Assembly: GCF_030272615.1 (NCBI RefSeq)
Contig: NC_081407.1
Location: 97,819,897-97,883,896 of the forward strand
Length of the DNA: 64,000 nt
Reading direction: 5' to 3'
DNA from: Cryptomeria japonica
Taxonomy: Eukaryota; Streptophyta; Pinopsida; Cupressales; Cupressaceae
In this document: piece by piece, positions 23,501-35,370 of the stretch
Layout of the letters: each line of letters opens with the position of its first letter
How positions within the stretch are numbered: position 1 is the stretch's first letter
Made by a program: the position numbers and the translations under genes
Notes under the pieces: generated by a model
What the model was told of the DNA's origin: nothing
The model's database searches: none
Seen by the model: the letters and a program-made list of their open reading frames with translations, nothing else

Positions 23501-24940
23501 GGTATTGGACTCATGTGGTCATCAAATTGAAGCCTGGGCTTGCTTGTATTAGAATGATGTTGAATTTGCAGATGTTTATAATCAATTGGTGAAGGGACAT
23601 CAAGTGAATTATTTCTATTTGCAAGATGGAATGCTTTGTCACCTTGGCCAAATCTGTGTGCCCAATGCAAAACGCAAAAAGCTGATATGGGAAGCTCACT
23701 ATAGTAAGGTTGCTGGTCACTTTGGCATAGGTAAGAGTACTGCTTTACTTTAGAGGTATTTTTATTGGCCAAAGTTGAGAAATGATGTCATTTCATATAT
23801 TGAAGCTTGTACCACATGTGCTATTGCTAAGCCTGCCAATCGTAAACTTGGATTGTATTCACCACTTCCTGTTCCTGAAAAACCTTGGCATTCAGTTTCT
23901 ATGAACTTCATGTCTAGTCTTCCTACCACCAAAAGAGGCCACGATTGTGTGTATGTTGTGGTAGATAGGTTCCTAAAAATGGCAGTAATAGTGGCTTATA
24001 CAAAAACAATTTCTGCAGATGACATTGCAAAGCTTTTCTTTGAACACATTTGGGTTCATTTTGGTTTGCCGAATACCATCATTTTAGATAGGGACAATAA
24101 GTTTCTTAGTAAGTTCTAGTCCACATTATGGGAAAAGATGGACACAAAATTAACAAAGTCTACTGCTTTCCATCCTCAAATAGATGGCTAGATAGAGGTA
24201 GTGAATCGGATGATCATTCACATCCTACGCATGTATCACTCAAAACATCCCCGTACATGGGATGAAAGTCTTCCATACGTTCAACATAGCTACAACATGG
24301 CAATTCACAGTTCCACTGGTCACAGTCCATTTGAGGTTTATCTTGATTATCAACCACTTGCACCCATGGATGTTTCCATACCACTTATTCAACCCGATCT
24401 CGTTCCACGTGTTGGTTAGGAGGAAGATAAGGCAACCTAGTTCATTGATAGAATTCATCATCTACAACAACAAGTCCATGAAATATTGGAGCATACCAAT
24501 AAGAAATATAAGGAGAGACATGATGAGCATCATACTCATAATTTTTAAGTCAGGGACAAGGTGTGGCTACATATTCAGAAGGAACGATTGCAGGGTGCCA
24601 ATAGGAAGCTTCACCCTCTGTGTTATGGGCCATACACAATCATCAAGCAAGTTGGTGATAATTCTTTTGAGCTTAATTTATCCCCATTTCTAGATCTTCA
24701 TCCAATCTTCAATGTGGAACTCTTGAAGCCATATTTTCCTCCACTATTAGATGTTATAGATGTGGCAGAAACAATTTCCACTATAGAATTGAATCCAGGT
24801 ATAGCTTCTCCATTCCAATGTGATCAGATTGTGGACACCATGGTGAAAACACTAAAAAAACAAAATATCTATCTATAGAAAGTGGTTCGAGCAAGGCTAA
24901 TCGCTCAACGAGGAAAGTGGTTTACCAAGGAGCAGCTTCA
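20547..24940 (+). pseudogene. E3 gag-pol polyprotein, decayed
   Basis: From ATG 20547 one frame carries gag (VNFDIPTFQGKTNADALDDW; TWGELMEHIKEEFFSVD), a C/H knuckle (WCEFHKSPSHNTKDC), and protease with DSG (LHFDVDSGSQENLIS, 21616-21660). RT follows with IRPSASPCGSPIVLAKKKD, YPLPRIDDLLDQL, and YLDD at 22669. RNase H has IQTDASKYALGVVLMQ. Integrase has VSMNFMSSLPTT, FGLPNTIILDRDNKFLSKF and, in a late segment, HPIFNVELLKPYF. The first catalytic Asp of integrase appears as Asn (VSMN, near 23903). More than ten stops interrupt it (for example 21003, 21228, 22569, 23031, 24117), most explicable as CAG, CGA or TGG codons changed by a single transition. A 26-bp tandem duplication at 23074-23125 shifts the frame. 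Confidence 0.88.
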
Positions 24941-24996
24941 GCTCCATTTCCCTCATCTCATTCAAAGTGTTGATGCAATGGAGCCCATTTCTCTTC

Positions 24997-25006
24997 AAAG
25001 GGGGAG
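24997..25006 (+). other. Polypurine tract of E3
   Basis: AAAGGGGGAG followed by TAA and the TG of the 3' LTR. Confidence 0.85.
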
Positions 25007-25009
25007 TAA

Positions 25010-25503
25010 TGATCAAAAGAAAATTTGAAATATTTTTATAGATTCTTTTTAGTTTTTCTATGTGTTAGTAATTGTCATTTTTGAAGGCCTTCGGGGCATT
25101 TTCAGCCCTTGAAAGTTTGGCCTATCCATTAGAACATTGTCTTAGGAAAGTTCTTTTAGGACTTCGCTCCTAACTCTTGGAGAACTTTCCAACGAGTTAA
25201 ATGGCTCGTAATTTTGAGTCCCGAGCAGAAAGTTATGCCTAGTTAAAGTTAGGACAAAATTTCATTTAGTTTTTTGAAATTTTCGTAGTTTTAGATTTTA
25301 TTATGTAATAAACAAATGTGACTGTTGGGCTTCGATTCTCAAGGGGTTTTTGTGACTCTTGGAATCTCATGAACTACTATATGTTGGATTTTTGAATGGA
25401 ATCGATCACTTTTTGGCTTACTTCAATTCTGTGCTATCTTGTTCATCCACAATACTGCAGGTTCTCACTTAGGTGTTTTCATCCAAATCCATAATTCGGA
25501 TTA
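25010..25503 (+). repeat. 3' LTR of E3
   Basis: Starts TGATCAAAAGAAAATTTGAA. The terminal CA has changed to TA (25502-25503). It is followed directly by the GACAA duplication. Confidence 0.92.
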
Positions 25504-25508
25504 GACAA

Positions 25509-25906
25509 ATCTTTAATTTGTGAAGAAAGTTAACTCTTCCATATAAATCTTGTCATAGATAACGTCAAATGTATTCATCACCTTGAGAAGTTAGATGGAC
25601 TGATAAATTTTACCAAATTCTATTGAACTGATACACTGCTCCAATAATCATTATATATAGTGTTTACAAGATTTGGGATCTTTGGATAAGCTCAAAAGAA
25701 GAATTAGGACCACTTCCAAGTCTCTCACGATTAATGTTTCCAAAAGCTCTTGATTTCCATATTTGCGCCAAACTGGACAAGATGGATAGGTACAGATTGT
25801 TTCAGATCGCAGGAAAAACTGAAAATAGTTGCCTCTTCAGTCTCCAGGATCAAAGTTTGAATGCATTAAGATCAATACAAGCAATTTGATATGGAAACTA
25901 TTAAAT
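25509..25906. other. Gap between E3 and the LINE; nothing firm
   Basis: This is the original sequence on the far side of the E3 insertion, so it was upstream of the MSL-like gene. A run without stops (about 25710-25890, containing LDFHICAKLDKMDRYRLFQI) exists but matches nothing I recognise. Confidence 0.3.
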
Positions 25907-25911
25907 AGGTA

Positions 25912-26646
25912 CTTGCCATAGGTTTTCCTAATGATGCTTCTTTAGTTCAGGAAATTAAGAATTTGGTGTCTAATAATTCCCCTCTAAATGATGAAATTAA
26001 TATGGCTAATGAATCTTCCTTAGGGAATAGTAATTCGCCAAAGGTTGTCTCTGTTATTATGCCAGATGAGAATCTGGTTCAGCAAGTACATGATATTTTT
26101 AACAATCATGCACATCAAATGGATGAGGGTATTACTGATAGAGTTGTTTGTTCAATTGAGAATGATTTGGGGGGTATAAACTCTACCCTTCCAATTTCTG
26201 CATTTGCTAATCCTTTTGCGGTTTTGGCTACAATAGAGTTGGGTTTTGAAGCTAATCCATTTATCCTGGCTTCTCCAAAGTCATGCAAGAGTTTACCAAT
26301 TATCCAAAGAACTCTCATTTTTTCACCATCGGTGGTTTCTCCTAAGAGAGGTAGGCCTCCAAATAATCTTAAGACTCAAATGGAAATTGATGCTGGAATT
26401 CAAAAGACTTTGTCGCTTTCTCCTGCTGGTGGGCAAGGGAGGCATTCAGTCTCTCTTGGTAGGCCTAAGAAAACATGCCTAACTCCTGTAAGTGTAAAAA
26501 GAAAGAGGAGTAAAAGATTCGTGACTAGTCCACCTGTGACAAAATCAGGGGCTGTGAAACATAATTTGCAAGGTTGCTTTGGTGAAAGAAAAAATTCTCC
26601 GACTAATGGGGAGAGGGGAGCTTCAGCCTCCCCTCGAGGACAATGA
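25912..26646 (+). pseudogene. LINE ORF1, C-terminal part
   Basis: Frame in phase with 25963-26646; the N-terminus is missing. The readable part is Ser/Asn-rich with basic clusters near the end, including two AT-hook-like motifs (SPKRGRPPNN; SLGRPKKT). No zinc knuckle is visible. ORF1 proteins of plant L1 elements bind RNA as part of the retrotransposition particle. The stop TGA at 26644-26646 overlaps the ORF2 start in ATGA, which suggests termination-reinitiation coupling. Confidence 0.55.
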
Positions 26647-29600
26647 GAATTATTTCTTGGCATGTTAGGGGCCTAAATGCCCCTAACGAGAGATGCTTAA
26701 TTAAGTCCCAAATGGACTTAATTAAGTGTGATATTTTTATGTTGTAAGAAACAAAGTTGTCAAAGGAGTCTGCTGATTTGGTTTTTTCATCTTGGAGAAG
26801 GTGGAATTTTCTTTCTTCTCCGGCTTGTGGTGCTTCAGGAGGTTTGGCACTGCTTTGGAATAATTGTAATATTGAGGTACAGTTAGTGGCATCTGCTACA
26901 AATTGGATGTTGGCTTTAGTTATAAGCAAGATTTTGAAGGTTAAATTCTGGCTTTTTAACATTTATGCTCTGTCAAGAATTCAAGGGAAGAGTAAGTTAT
27001 GGGGTGAATTAAAGAGGATTTCTTCTCCCTTAAAACATGGTTCCTTTATTATCTTCGGGGGTGATTTTAATGCTATCACTGATTTAGATGAGAAAAGAGG
27101 AGGTGTTTTCCCTAATAAAAGGATTATGGATGACTTTGGGGATTTCATTTCTGATATAAGCCTTTTTGATTGTAAGTCTCAGAATGGGGTTTTCACATGG
27201 ACAAACATGAGAAGGGATTTTTCTCAGATTGTTGAGAGATTAGATCAGTTTTTGTTATCTGATAATTGGATTGATTCAGATTTTGAATTCTTTTCTTCTA
27301 TTCTACCAGTGTCAGGTTCTGATCATTTTCCAATTTCCCTTTCAGTTATTGAGGATAGGGCTTCTTTTAAGTCTCCATTTAAATTTGAGCCCATGTGGTT
27401 TAGGGATTCTTCCTTTTTGCCTCTGCTTATGAAATGGTGGAATTCTGCTCCTTTTTGTTCTGGGTCCCGTATGTTTCAGATTGCTAAGAAGTTAAGTTAT
27501 TTGAAATTGAATATTAGGGAATGGAATATCTCGCATTTTAAGAACATTTTTCAGGAGAAACAAAGGATTCAAGATACGATTGAGTGTTTTAATACTCATG
27601 TGCTTCAACACGGTATGGTGCCACAAGTTTTTGATGAATTGAAGTCACTAAAACTACAGCTTGAGGAGGTGTTAGCTAGAGAGGAAATCTATTGGAGACA
27701 TAAATCTAGAGAGTTATGGCTTTCAGATGGTGACAGGAACACAAAATTTTTTCATTCTTCAACTAAGATTAAAAGATGTAAGAATAGGATATCTTGTATT
27801 CACTGTCAGAATGGGAATTTATTGATAGAGACAGAGGACATTGCTTCAGAGGCAGTTAGGTTTTTTAAGTCATTATTATCTTCAGAAAATGGAAATCTCA
27901 ACAATGATATTATATCTAATATTCCTCCTTTGGTATCTTTGGAAGACAATAAGATGTTGATGTCTCCCTTTTCCTTAGAAGAAGTTAAGAGTGTTGTCTT
28001 TGCCATGAATCCGGATAAAGCCCTGGGACCAGATTGTTTTACTCTTTTATTTTTTCAGAAATGTTGGGATTTTGTGGGAAATGATGTTTTATTGGCTCTC
28101 AAGGAATCTAGGAGAAATAGGACCATTTTAAAAGAACTTAATACTACAATGATTGCAATTATTCCTAAAAAATAGGATACTAAGACTTTTGCTGACTTCC
28201 GCCCCATTGCTTTATGTAACACTTTGTATAAGATATTTACGAAGGCAATTTCCCTTAGGTTGGCAAAAATTCTACCTAGGATCATTTCATTGGAGCAAGG
28301 TGGTTTTGTTCCCAGAAGGGAGGCAACAGAGGGTGCAATTGTAGCACATGAGGTGCTACATTCTATTTCCACCCAAAGAACCCCGACCATGATACTTAAA
28401 CTAGACATGATGAAGGCTTATGATAGAGTAGAGTGGGGGGCTTTATGTGTTGTTCTTGAGAAGTTAGGTTTTTCCAAGGCCTGGGTCAAATGGATTCATG
28501 CATCTATTTCTTCTGCAAGATTCTCGGTTTTAATTAATGGTTCTCCTTGTGGTTTTTTCACTTCCTCTAGGGGTTTGAGACAGGGAGATCCCGTTTCTCC
28601 CTTTTTGTTTATTCTCCTAGCTGAAACCTTTAGTTGGGCTATTAGGGCTGCTAAAGTGGGGGGGCTTTGGAAAGGTATAAGGATTTAGAATATTCCCCAA
28701 AGTATTTCTCATTGTCTCTTTGCAGATGATACTCTATTATTTGGACATGCTTCATTAGTTGAGGCAAAAGTGATTAAAGGAATAATACAAAATTATGCAT
28801 CCTTTTCTGGTCAGAAAGTGAATGGTGATAAATCAAAGATTTTTTTCCTTAATACATCACAACTGGTTCAGCATAGGTTGCAATCCTTTTGGGGATTTGA
28901 GACTGGAAATCTTCCATGTACTTGCCTTGGGATTCCTTTCTTTGTTAAACAGGATAAGATTGGTTTTTGGGATAAGATTATTTCGGTCATTTCTAAAAGA
29001 ATTCTCTCATGGAATCATAGATGGTTAACTTTGGCAGGTAAAATTGTTCTCATCAAGTCTATTTTGAATGTTGTTCTCATATATCTCATGTTTGTTTTGA
29101 AGTCTCCAAAAGCAACCATTGTTAGTTTACAGGATACTCTTAGAGATTTTCTTTGGAACAATAATAAAGATGGCAAGAAGAAACTCCCTTTAGTTGCATG
29201 GGATAAGGTATGTTTGCCTAAGGAACTTGGGGGAATAGGAATTCGGAGTCTAGAGAATCAGAATTTAGCCTTAGGTGCTAAGTTGGTTTGGAAATTATAT
29301 GACAAGCCTAGCTCCTTATGGGCATAGATTATGTTTGCCAAATATTTAAATAATGGACAGAGAGAGTATATTTTTAAAGTCTCAAATTTGCCTTCGGGTT
29401 CTGCTATTTGGAATTTCCTTTGTAAATGTAGATCAGTTATTTTGCCTCATCTCTCATGGATTGTTCATAATGGTAGAAAGGTCAGATTCTGGGATGAAGT
29501 ATGGAATGGACACACACCTTTGGTGAATATTAGGGATTGGTCTCCGCTGATCACTGTTCTTTCCTCCCTTTGGGGTGTTTTTGTAGCAGATTATTTTGAA

Positions 29601-30890
29601 ATTGTGACTAGCGGACCCCTTAAGCTAGCTAGATGGAAGTCGATTGATTTCTTAGATGTTGATCAAAGCATGAAATTAGATTTTGAAAATATTTTGGGGG
29701 ATAGAATTGTATTTCTTTCTAATTCTGAGGATGAACTTATTTGGACAAAGAATATTTCTGGTAAGTACGCTGTTAAAGATGGTTACAACTCTCTTATGGT
29801 TGCTAAAGATTTATCTTCTTGGCCTTATAAGTTGTTTTGGCATTCGGCTTGTCTTCCCAAAGCTGGAGCCTTTGCTTGGTTGGCAGTTTAGGATAGAGTC
29901 CTTATAGGTATGAGACTAGACAGGCTTGGTATTACTATTGTTTTCCCTTGTGTCCTTTGTAACAAAAATTTGGAATCTTCTTCACACCTGTTCCTACATT
30001 GTGATTATGCTTATGAATGTTGGCAGTGGTTGTTTGAGAAGTTAAATATATCCTTTGTTATTGGTAAGGATCTCATTTCCCATTTTAGATCTTGGCCCTT
30101 TATGTTTGCCTCATCTTTTTATGCATGCCTTTGGATCATATCTCCATCTATTGTGATTTAGAATGTTTGGCTAGAGAGAAACAATAGGATATTTAAAAAA
30201 ACAAGGTCTCCTATGTCTGAGGTTCTATTAAAAATTGTGTCTTCAATCTCTGAGGTTGCTTTGTCATTTATTTATAAGAATTTGGAAAATCTTACTTCTT
30301 TTTCGCACTGGGATAGTAGAGTTACTAGAGTTTGGAAGTTGCTGTCAATTTTACCCTCTCATGGTTCAATTTTAAAAAAGATTGATGGAATAGGTAAGAG
30401 ATGCTCTGCTAGATGGAAACCTCCTCCGCAAGGGGCACTTTAAACTGAATTTTGATGGGGCCTCTCGTGGTAACCCAGGGCCGGCTGGGGTAGGCATGGT
30501 AATTTATGATCACAATGCAAATTTTATTCGAGTTAAGTGTCATGCTATTGGTTTTAAAACTAACAATTATGTAGAATTTCATGCTTTGTCTTTTGGATTG
30601 GATATGGCAATCTCTTTGAGAATTAAGGACTTAATAATTGAAGGTGATTCTATGGTGATTATTCAATGTGTTATGAAAAAGAAATCAAATTGTTGGAATT
30701 TGCAGTATATAGTTGATCCATTTTACAAAAATTAGAATTGTTTAAATCTTTCTTGGTCTCCCATTGTTATAGAGAAGTTAATAAGATTACAGATTATTTG
30801 GCAAATTTAGCCATTGATAGCAATGCTAATCAACGAGAGGTGGCTTTTGAGGAAATTCCTTCTAGGGTATGGGAAGGTTTGCAGCAATAG
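26643..30890 (+). pseudogene. LINE ORF2: endonuclease-RT-zinc finger-RNase H, decayed
   Basis: Starts at ATG 26643 with MRIISWHVRGLNAP, the APE-type endonuclease start. Further endonuclease motifs are FIIFGGDFNAI and VSGSDHFPI. RT: DFRPIALCNTLYKIFTKAIS, ILKLDMMKAYDRVEW, LRQGDPVSPFLF and FADDTLLF with the catalytic DD near 28728. Then a zf-RVT box (PCVLCNKNLESSSHLFLHC) and RNase H (LNFDGASRGNPGPAG; IIEGDSMVIIQ; REVNKITDYLANLA). ORF2 nicks target DNA and primes reverse transcription there. In-frame stops occur at 26745, 28173, 28688, 29325, 29889 and 30159. Frameshifts lie near 30433 and 30730. Expected length is about 1,400 residues, so the frame is nearly full length. Confidence 0.88.
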
Positions 30891-31386
30891 TCATATGATT
30901 TTCTTGAGTAACGTCGATGTAAAATTTTATGATGATAATTATTCACGCTTTCCCCTTTCATTTCAAGTATTCATGTTCGTTGTCTGGAGAAGAGTTCGAG
31001 GTCATGGTATTTGATATAATAGTGTTTTTCCAAAGGTTTTTTGATACTTTCTTTTTTGGCAGGAAGGTTTTTGGCTCATGGGATTTGGCACAGGGCTTTG
31101 GCAAATTTTGTCTTCTTCCATTGATAGCAGCTATGGAGTCTACATTTGAAAATTATCCGATGGGTTTTTTTTTTTTGGTAAATTGTCATATGGGCTCTAT
31201 GCAAAATTGATATTATATGTGTTGTGACCGCATTTTGTATGTGGTTTTGGGTGGGGTGTATAAATTGATCCATTAGATACCATAGGTTTATTTTATGAGT
31301 TGTGACCGAAGGTTTTCTTCCCAGGGTTCTTTCCTCTGGTATGCTCTTTGAATCTTGTGTAAAAAATAAAAAATATTAATAAAAAA

Positions 31387-31802
31387 GTTTAGTGGAATAA
31401 TCCACTTTTCTTGAAAATAATATATATAAACTACGGTTATCGTAATCTCTTCATAATTAATTTTATGAAAATGTCTTTCTGATGGGCCTAAGTATATCAT
31501 GTAGAGGAGATGATCCTAAATCATATAGGATAATGGCTTCATATAATAGCTATTCATAATAAAGATAAATGAACTACTATTTAAAATCTCTCAATTGTTA
31601 AATATCAAATCATTTTGTTTAAATCTATTTTTTATTTTGAAATGAAATTTATTATATTTTATTTTATAATAAAAATATAAATTTAATGTGATGAGAAAAT
31701 TATTTACTAAAAAATTCAGTATATAGAATAGATGTGAATCATCTAATAAATGTTGGGAATTAATCTCAACTACTTAAGATGTAGAGTCAGTTCTCTATTC
31801 CT
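31387..31802. other. AT-rich spacer before the Tat LTR
   Basis: No feature apart from A/T-rich runs (31560-31730). Confidence 0.4.
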
Positions 31803-33117
31803 TGTAGACACCTAAAAATGTCTCATTAATCATGTACTAACTATTCATCTAATTAGTTAAATAATTCTTTAATTATTTAATTAATCATATTCTTCTAGTT
31901 TCATATTTCCTCATCATCTTACTAATTATTCTATTTCTTATTCTTTCATCATTTAATCATTTTAATCATTTTCTAATGTTAATTAAATATTTATTATTTA
32001 ATTAATTTTGATTAATTCCCCAATTTAAACAATCTTTATTATTTCAATAAATTAAATCTCAATGTCTATCTCTAATCATCTAGTCATCAACCCTTTTCTA
32101 AATATTAATTAAATATTTATTATTTAATTAATAATGATTTAATTCCTTTAATTTAAATAATCTTTATTATTTAATTAAATTCCATTTCTACATAATTAAA
32201 TAGTTTCTTTAAATTATTTAATTAACTAATTAATTCTTCCATTTCCAAATCCCCAAATTCTAATTTCATTTAATTTCATGAATTCTTCTATTTCTAAATA
32301 ATTAAATAGTTTCTTTAAATTATTTAATTAACTAATTAATTCTTCTAATTCTTCTATTTCTTCTAAATTCTTCCAAATTCTAAATACATGTGCATGATTT
32401 CAAAAACCAAATTGAAAATCAAAGTCAAGTTCTAAATATATTCAAATACTAAATTGAATTAAAATAAATTCAATTATTTGAATTAAATCTCATGCAAAGA
32501 TTAAATTGAAAATCTAAGTTAAAATGCAAGCACATGCTTAATTAATTAATTAATTAAATCATTTATCTCTCCAATCTCTATTTCTATCTTTCAGTTAGCT
32601 TTTTCTAAATTAAGCTTTCTTTGTCATCTTCTTTATTTCCTCCAATCATTCTTTTTCTTCCTTCAGTCGACTTTTTCTCAATCAGTTGACTTCATTGATC
32701 TATTCAATCTATTGAGTTTCACTCCTACAATCAACAATTCAAATATCAATTTTTGTTTGAACTCACCTGAGTTCCACTTCTTGATCAATCTATTCCACCT
32801 TTCAATCAATCTTCTCCAAAAATCTATAAATTGAGCATCCAATCTCCATTTTCAATAATCATGAACTTTGAATCTTTGTGTCATTTGCAGGTTATTAGTG
32901 CAATATCTGAGAGCCATCATACCACAGAGAGGAGAAGAGAAATGGAAGCTATATGCGATCTTGGAATAGAGAGTTTTATTGAATGGTTTTAATTCCTATT
33001 TCTCTGATATTGCATTATTTCATTGTTTGTTTGTTAGAATTCTTTGACTAGATAGGATTCATGATTTCCCTTTGATTCTAATTGATATTTTTATTAAGAT
33101 GAATTTTACATAAGACA
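31803..33117 (+). repeat. 5' LTR of the Tat-like element (about 1.3 kb)
   Basis: Starts TGTAGACACCTAAAAATGTC and ends TTTACATAAGACA, followed after TTT by the PBS. The first 700 bp contain repeated AT-rich modules (TTAATTAAATATTTATTATT near 31978, again near 32105, then TTTAAATTATTTAATTAACT near 32209 and 32314). The end is secure because of the PBS; the start rests on TG and similarity to other Tat LTR starts. Confidence 0.7.
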
Positions 33118-33120
33118 TTT

Positions 33121-33136
33121 TGGTGAACCCGATGTG
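33121..33136 (+). other. Primer-binding site of the Tat-like element
   Basis: TGGTGAACCCGATGTG follows the LTR end by three bases. It resembles the TGGTGAACCCGACGTG-type PBS that I recall from plant Ty3/gypsy elements. The tRNA was not assigned. Confidence 0.7.
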
Positions 33137-33406
33137 AAACAACAACTAATTTACCTTCTCTATTCTTTGTATAATTTTTGCAGGTCGTACGGATCTTTCT
33201 TTTTTTTATAGATTTTGCATGAATTTCAAGAACAAATTTTTCGTCATGCAATCGTCCTTTCTAGATCACACATTCACAGAGAAAATTGTTGTTTAATTGT
33301 TTGTATTTTCATATCCTTTCTGTTCTCTGATCTGTTTAATTCTGTCTAAAATTGGGTTAATCTGGAAACAGATTACTTCTATTGCATGATTTGATTATAA
33401 TAGTTT

Positions 33407-33661
33407 ATGGCACGAAAGGTACAATTCAAGATTTCAGGTGCAAGAAGGACAAAGGAACAAAGAAGACAGGCCAAACGCTATCAAAGGGTTCTCCAAGTAG
33501 AAAAACAGATACAAGATTCGAAAGATCAACTAGCCTTTGATAGATATAACAACTTAGTTCTTTCTTATCAAGTTAAATATGATCTAATCAATATTGAATG
33601 GATGATGAGAGATTTGGCTAGGGCCTCACAATTTGTTTTGCAGGTTTCTGATTGGGTTTAG
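33407..33661 (+). CDS. Small basic ORF in the Tat leader
   Basis: 84 codons from ATG 33407, very rich in Lys/Arg/Gln at the N-terminus (MARKVQFKISGARRTKEQRR) and probably helical. Ogre-type elements are known to carry an extra ORF upstream of gag; this short frame sits in that place but is much shorter, and I see no domain. It ends at the start of a long T run. It is uninterrupted, unlike the rest of the element, which may be chance given its length. Confidence 0.4.
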   Translation: MARKVQFKISGARRTKEQRRQAKRYQRVLQVEKQIQDSKDQLAFDRYNNLVLSYQVKYDLINIEWMMRDLARASQFVLQVSDWV

Positions 33662-33696
33662 CTTTTTTTTTTTTTTTTTTGTTGTCTGTCTGTCTG

Positions 33697-33846
33697 TCAC
33701 ACAATCGCCCTGTTACTATTACGCAATTGATCTATTACCGTCACACATTCGGGATGTCAGGATTACACATACGCTGTGTTAGGTTCACACATTTGATTTG
33801 TCAGTATCACACAATCACATAGGTATTGTCACGCATTCGCCTCTGT
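33697..33846 (+). repeat. Minisatellite, about seven copies of a 20-25-bp unit (TCACACAATCG...)
   Basis: Units begin TCACACAATCGCCCTGTTAC, TACGCAATTGATC, TCACACATTCGGGATGTCAG, TACACATACGCTGTG, TCACACATTTGATTTGTCAG, TCACACAATCACATAGG and TCACGCATTCGCCTCTGTC. The array is preceded by a T run and (TGTC)n at 33663-33695. Confidence 0.7.
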
Positions 33847-33944
33847 CAAAATTTGATTTTTTGTCTTCTGTTGATTTGATTTTACTACTAATCTCATGTT
33901 TACATCCTGTGGTGAATTTACAGAAAAGATCGGATTAGTATTAG

Positions 33945-34210
33945 ATCAGTTGCATGCATCATCTAACACTTCATCTTTTGGTGCTTAAAATCAACAACAA
34001 TTAAAATGGACATGCATGCATAATCTCACACTTCGTTGTTTGGTACTTAAAATTAACATGGGCTAAAATTGACATGCATGTATCTCACACTTTGTCTTTT
34101 GGGGCTTAAAATCAACAAATGGTTAAAATTGACATGCATGCCTTCACATTTCAATTTGGTGTTTAAAATTGACATGCACATGTGTATTCAACACCTCAAT
34201 TTGGGCTATA
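33945..34210 (+). repeat. Tandem repeat, about four copies of a roughly 60-bp unit
   Basis: The unit holds GACATGCATG, then TCACACTTYGTYTTTTGG, then GCTTAAAATCAAC. Copies begin near 33950, 34010, 34070 and 34130, the last diverged. It lies in the untranslated leader before gag. Confidence 0.7.
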
Positions 34211-34289
34211 AAATGAATGTGAATCAGGCTGCATTAGATTAAATCATATTTCTTTTTTCTTAAGGTAAATAATTTTTATCGTGTTTGGG

Positions 34290-34810
34290 GTGGACCTATC
34301 GTTGCATTAACTAACTTTCCACCCGCCTTCAGGGTCTTGGAAGAAAGGAAGGAGGTGACAACGACATCCAATTTTATTTTATTCCACGTAGTGAGGGGTA
34401 TCTTTGACTGGGGATTTCATCACCCCAAAGAGGTACTTTGAATTGGGATGCGTTGGGGATATCATCTCTCCTAGCGTACTCTCGAGCGGGTTTTTTGAGC
34501 CACTATATAAATATACTGGTCAGGCGGCTAGAGTGTTGAGTGAATTTGACGTATGTGGGGCCCTTCCCTGCACCGATAAGCTCAACTAAAGTCTTAAGTG
34601 GCTTTCTCTGAGAATCCATCGTTGGATCGGGACTCCTGGAAACCTTATACTACGAACCAATTTAGTTGCCCAAAATCCTACATTTAGTGATTTCGGGAGT
34701 GTGGATCGTACCCCATAGATACCCCTAATGTACCTTACATTATGAGACAAAAATCCCTCGGTGATAAGATCTTTGGATCTTTGGGGTAAGAGAGACTAGC
34801 ATGCTCAAGA
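34290..34810 (+). other. Tat leader without gene
   Basis: A higher-GC stretch with the short frame 34404-34589 but no recognisable protein motif. It is probably conserved untranslated leader. Confidence 0.35.
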
Positions 34811-35178
34811 AGTGTGTTCCGTGGAGTGGAGCCAGTGCTGCCAAACTCTCTATCTGTCTGTCTTGTTTTGGTATTTTGCTGCAGGGGCCTCATTGAATGG
34901 TGTCCACTTTCCAGCCTAAGACTGTATTCTGTGCTTTTTTATGTATCATTGTGTTGGACCAGTATTGAGTCAGTCCTTTGGTCTATTTCAAGCCCTATCC
35001 TACGTATCTCTAAATTTTTTGAGATTGTGTGAAAATTGAGTCAATTAGCTATACCTACCTCCAAGCAATTGTTCTCAAATTTGGAAAACTACAAAACTTG
35101 TCCCACACATGAAGTTACTGAAAACAAGGTCCATTTTGAAAACAAAAACTCAAAGTTTTACATACTTGTGACCCTAGG

Positions 35179-35370
35179 AAGTCCTTGCATAAGTCCCCAC
35201 CTATGTCCTCATTATCATCCTAAGTCCTTGCATAGTCCCCACTTACATCCTCATTATCGTCCTAAGTCCTTGCATAGTCCTCACTTAAGTCATTATCATC
35301 CTAAAGTCCTTGCATAGTTCTCATTCACGTCTTCATTATCATCCATAGTCGTTGCATAGTCCTAATTTTG
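35179..35370 (+). repeat. Tandem repeat, about four to five copies of a 40-45-bp unit
   Basis: The unit AGTCCTTGCATAGTCCCCAC followed by TTACATCCTCATTATCATCCTA repeats from 35179 with growing divergence up to about 35370. Confidence 0.7.

Larger units (their letters stand above)
19933..25503 (+). mobile_element. Ty3/gypsy element E3, structurally complete, target duplication GACAA
   Basis: Two LTRs of about 494 bp (19933-20426 and 25010-25503) enclose a primer-binding site, a gag-pol frame and a polypurine tract. The 5-bp duplication GACAA is perfect (19928-19932 and 25504-25508). By eye the LTRs differ at roughly three to four dozen positions, so the insertion is old. The single frame with gag, protease, RT, RNase H, integrase in that order is the gypsy order. 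It landed about 50 bp upstream of the MSL-like start codon, in opposite orientation. Confidence 0.92.
25907..31386 (+). mobile_element. L1-type LINE, 5'-truncated
   Basis: Two overlapping frames (ORF1 tail; ORF2 with endonuclease, RT, zinc finger, RNase H) followed by a 3' end with an A-rich tail (AAAAAATAAAAAATATTAAT, 31359-31386). The layout is that of plant L1 elements. The 5' end is placed where ORF1 becomes readable (VLAIGFPNDASLVQEIKNLV). The true boundary and the target duplication were not found. Confidence 0.8.

Noticed and set aside
33663-33846. CRISPR-like array of short repeats
   Set aside because: The repeats are degenerate, without unique spacers of constant length, and sit in a plant retrotransposon leader.
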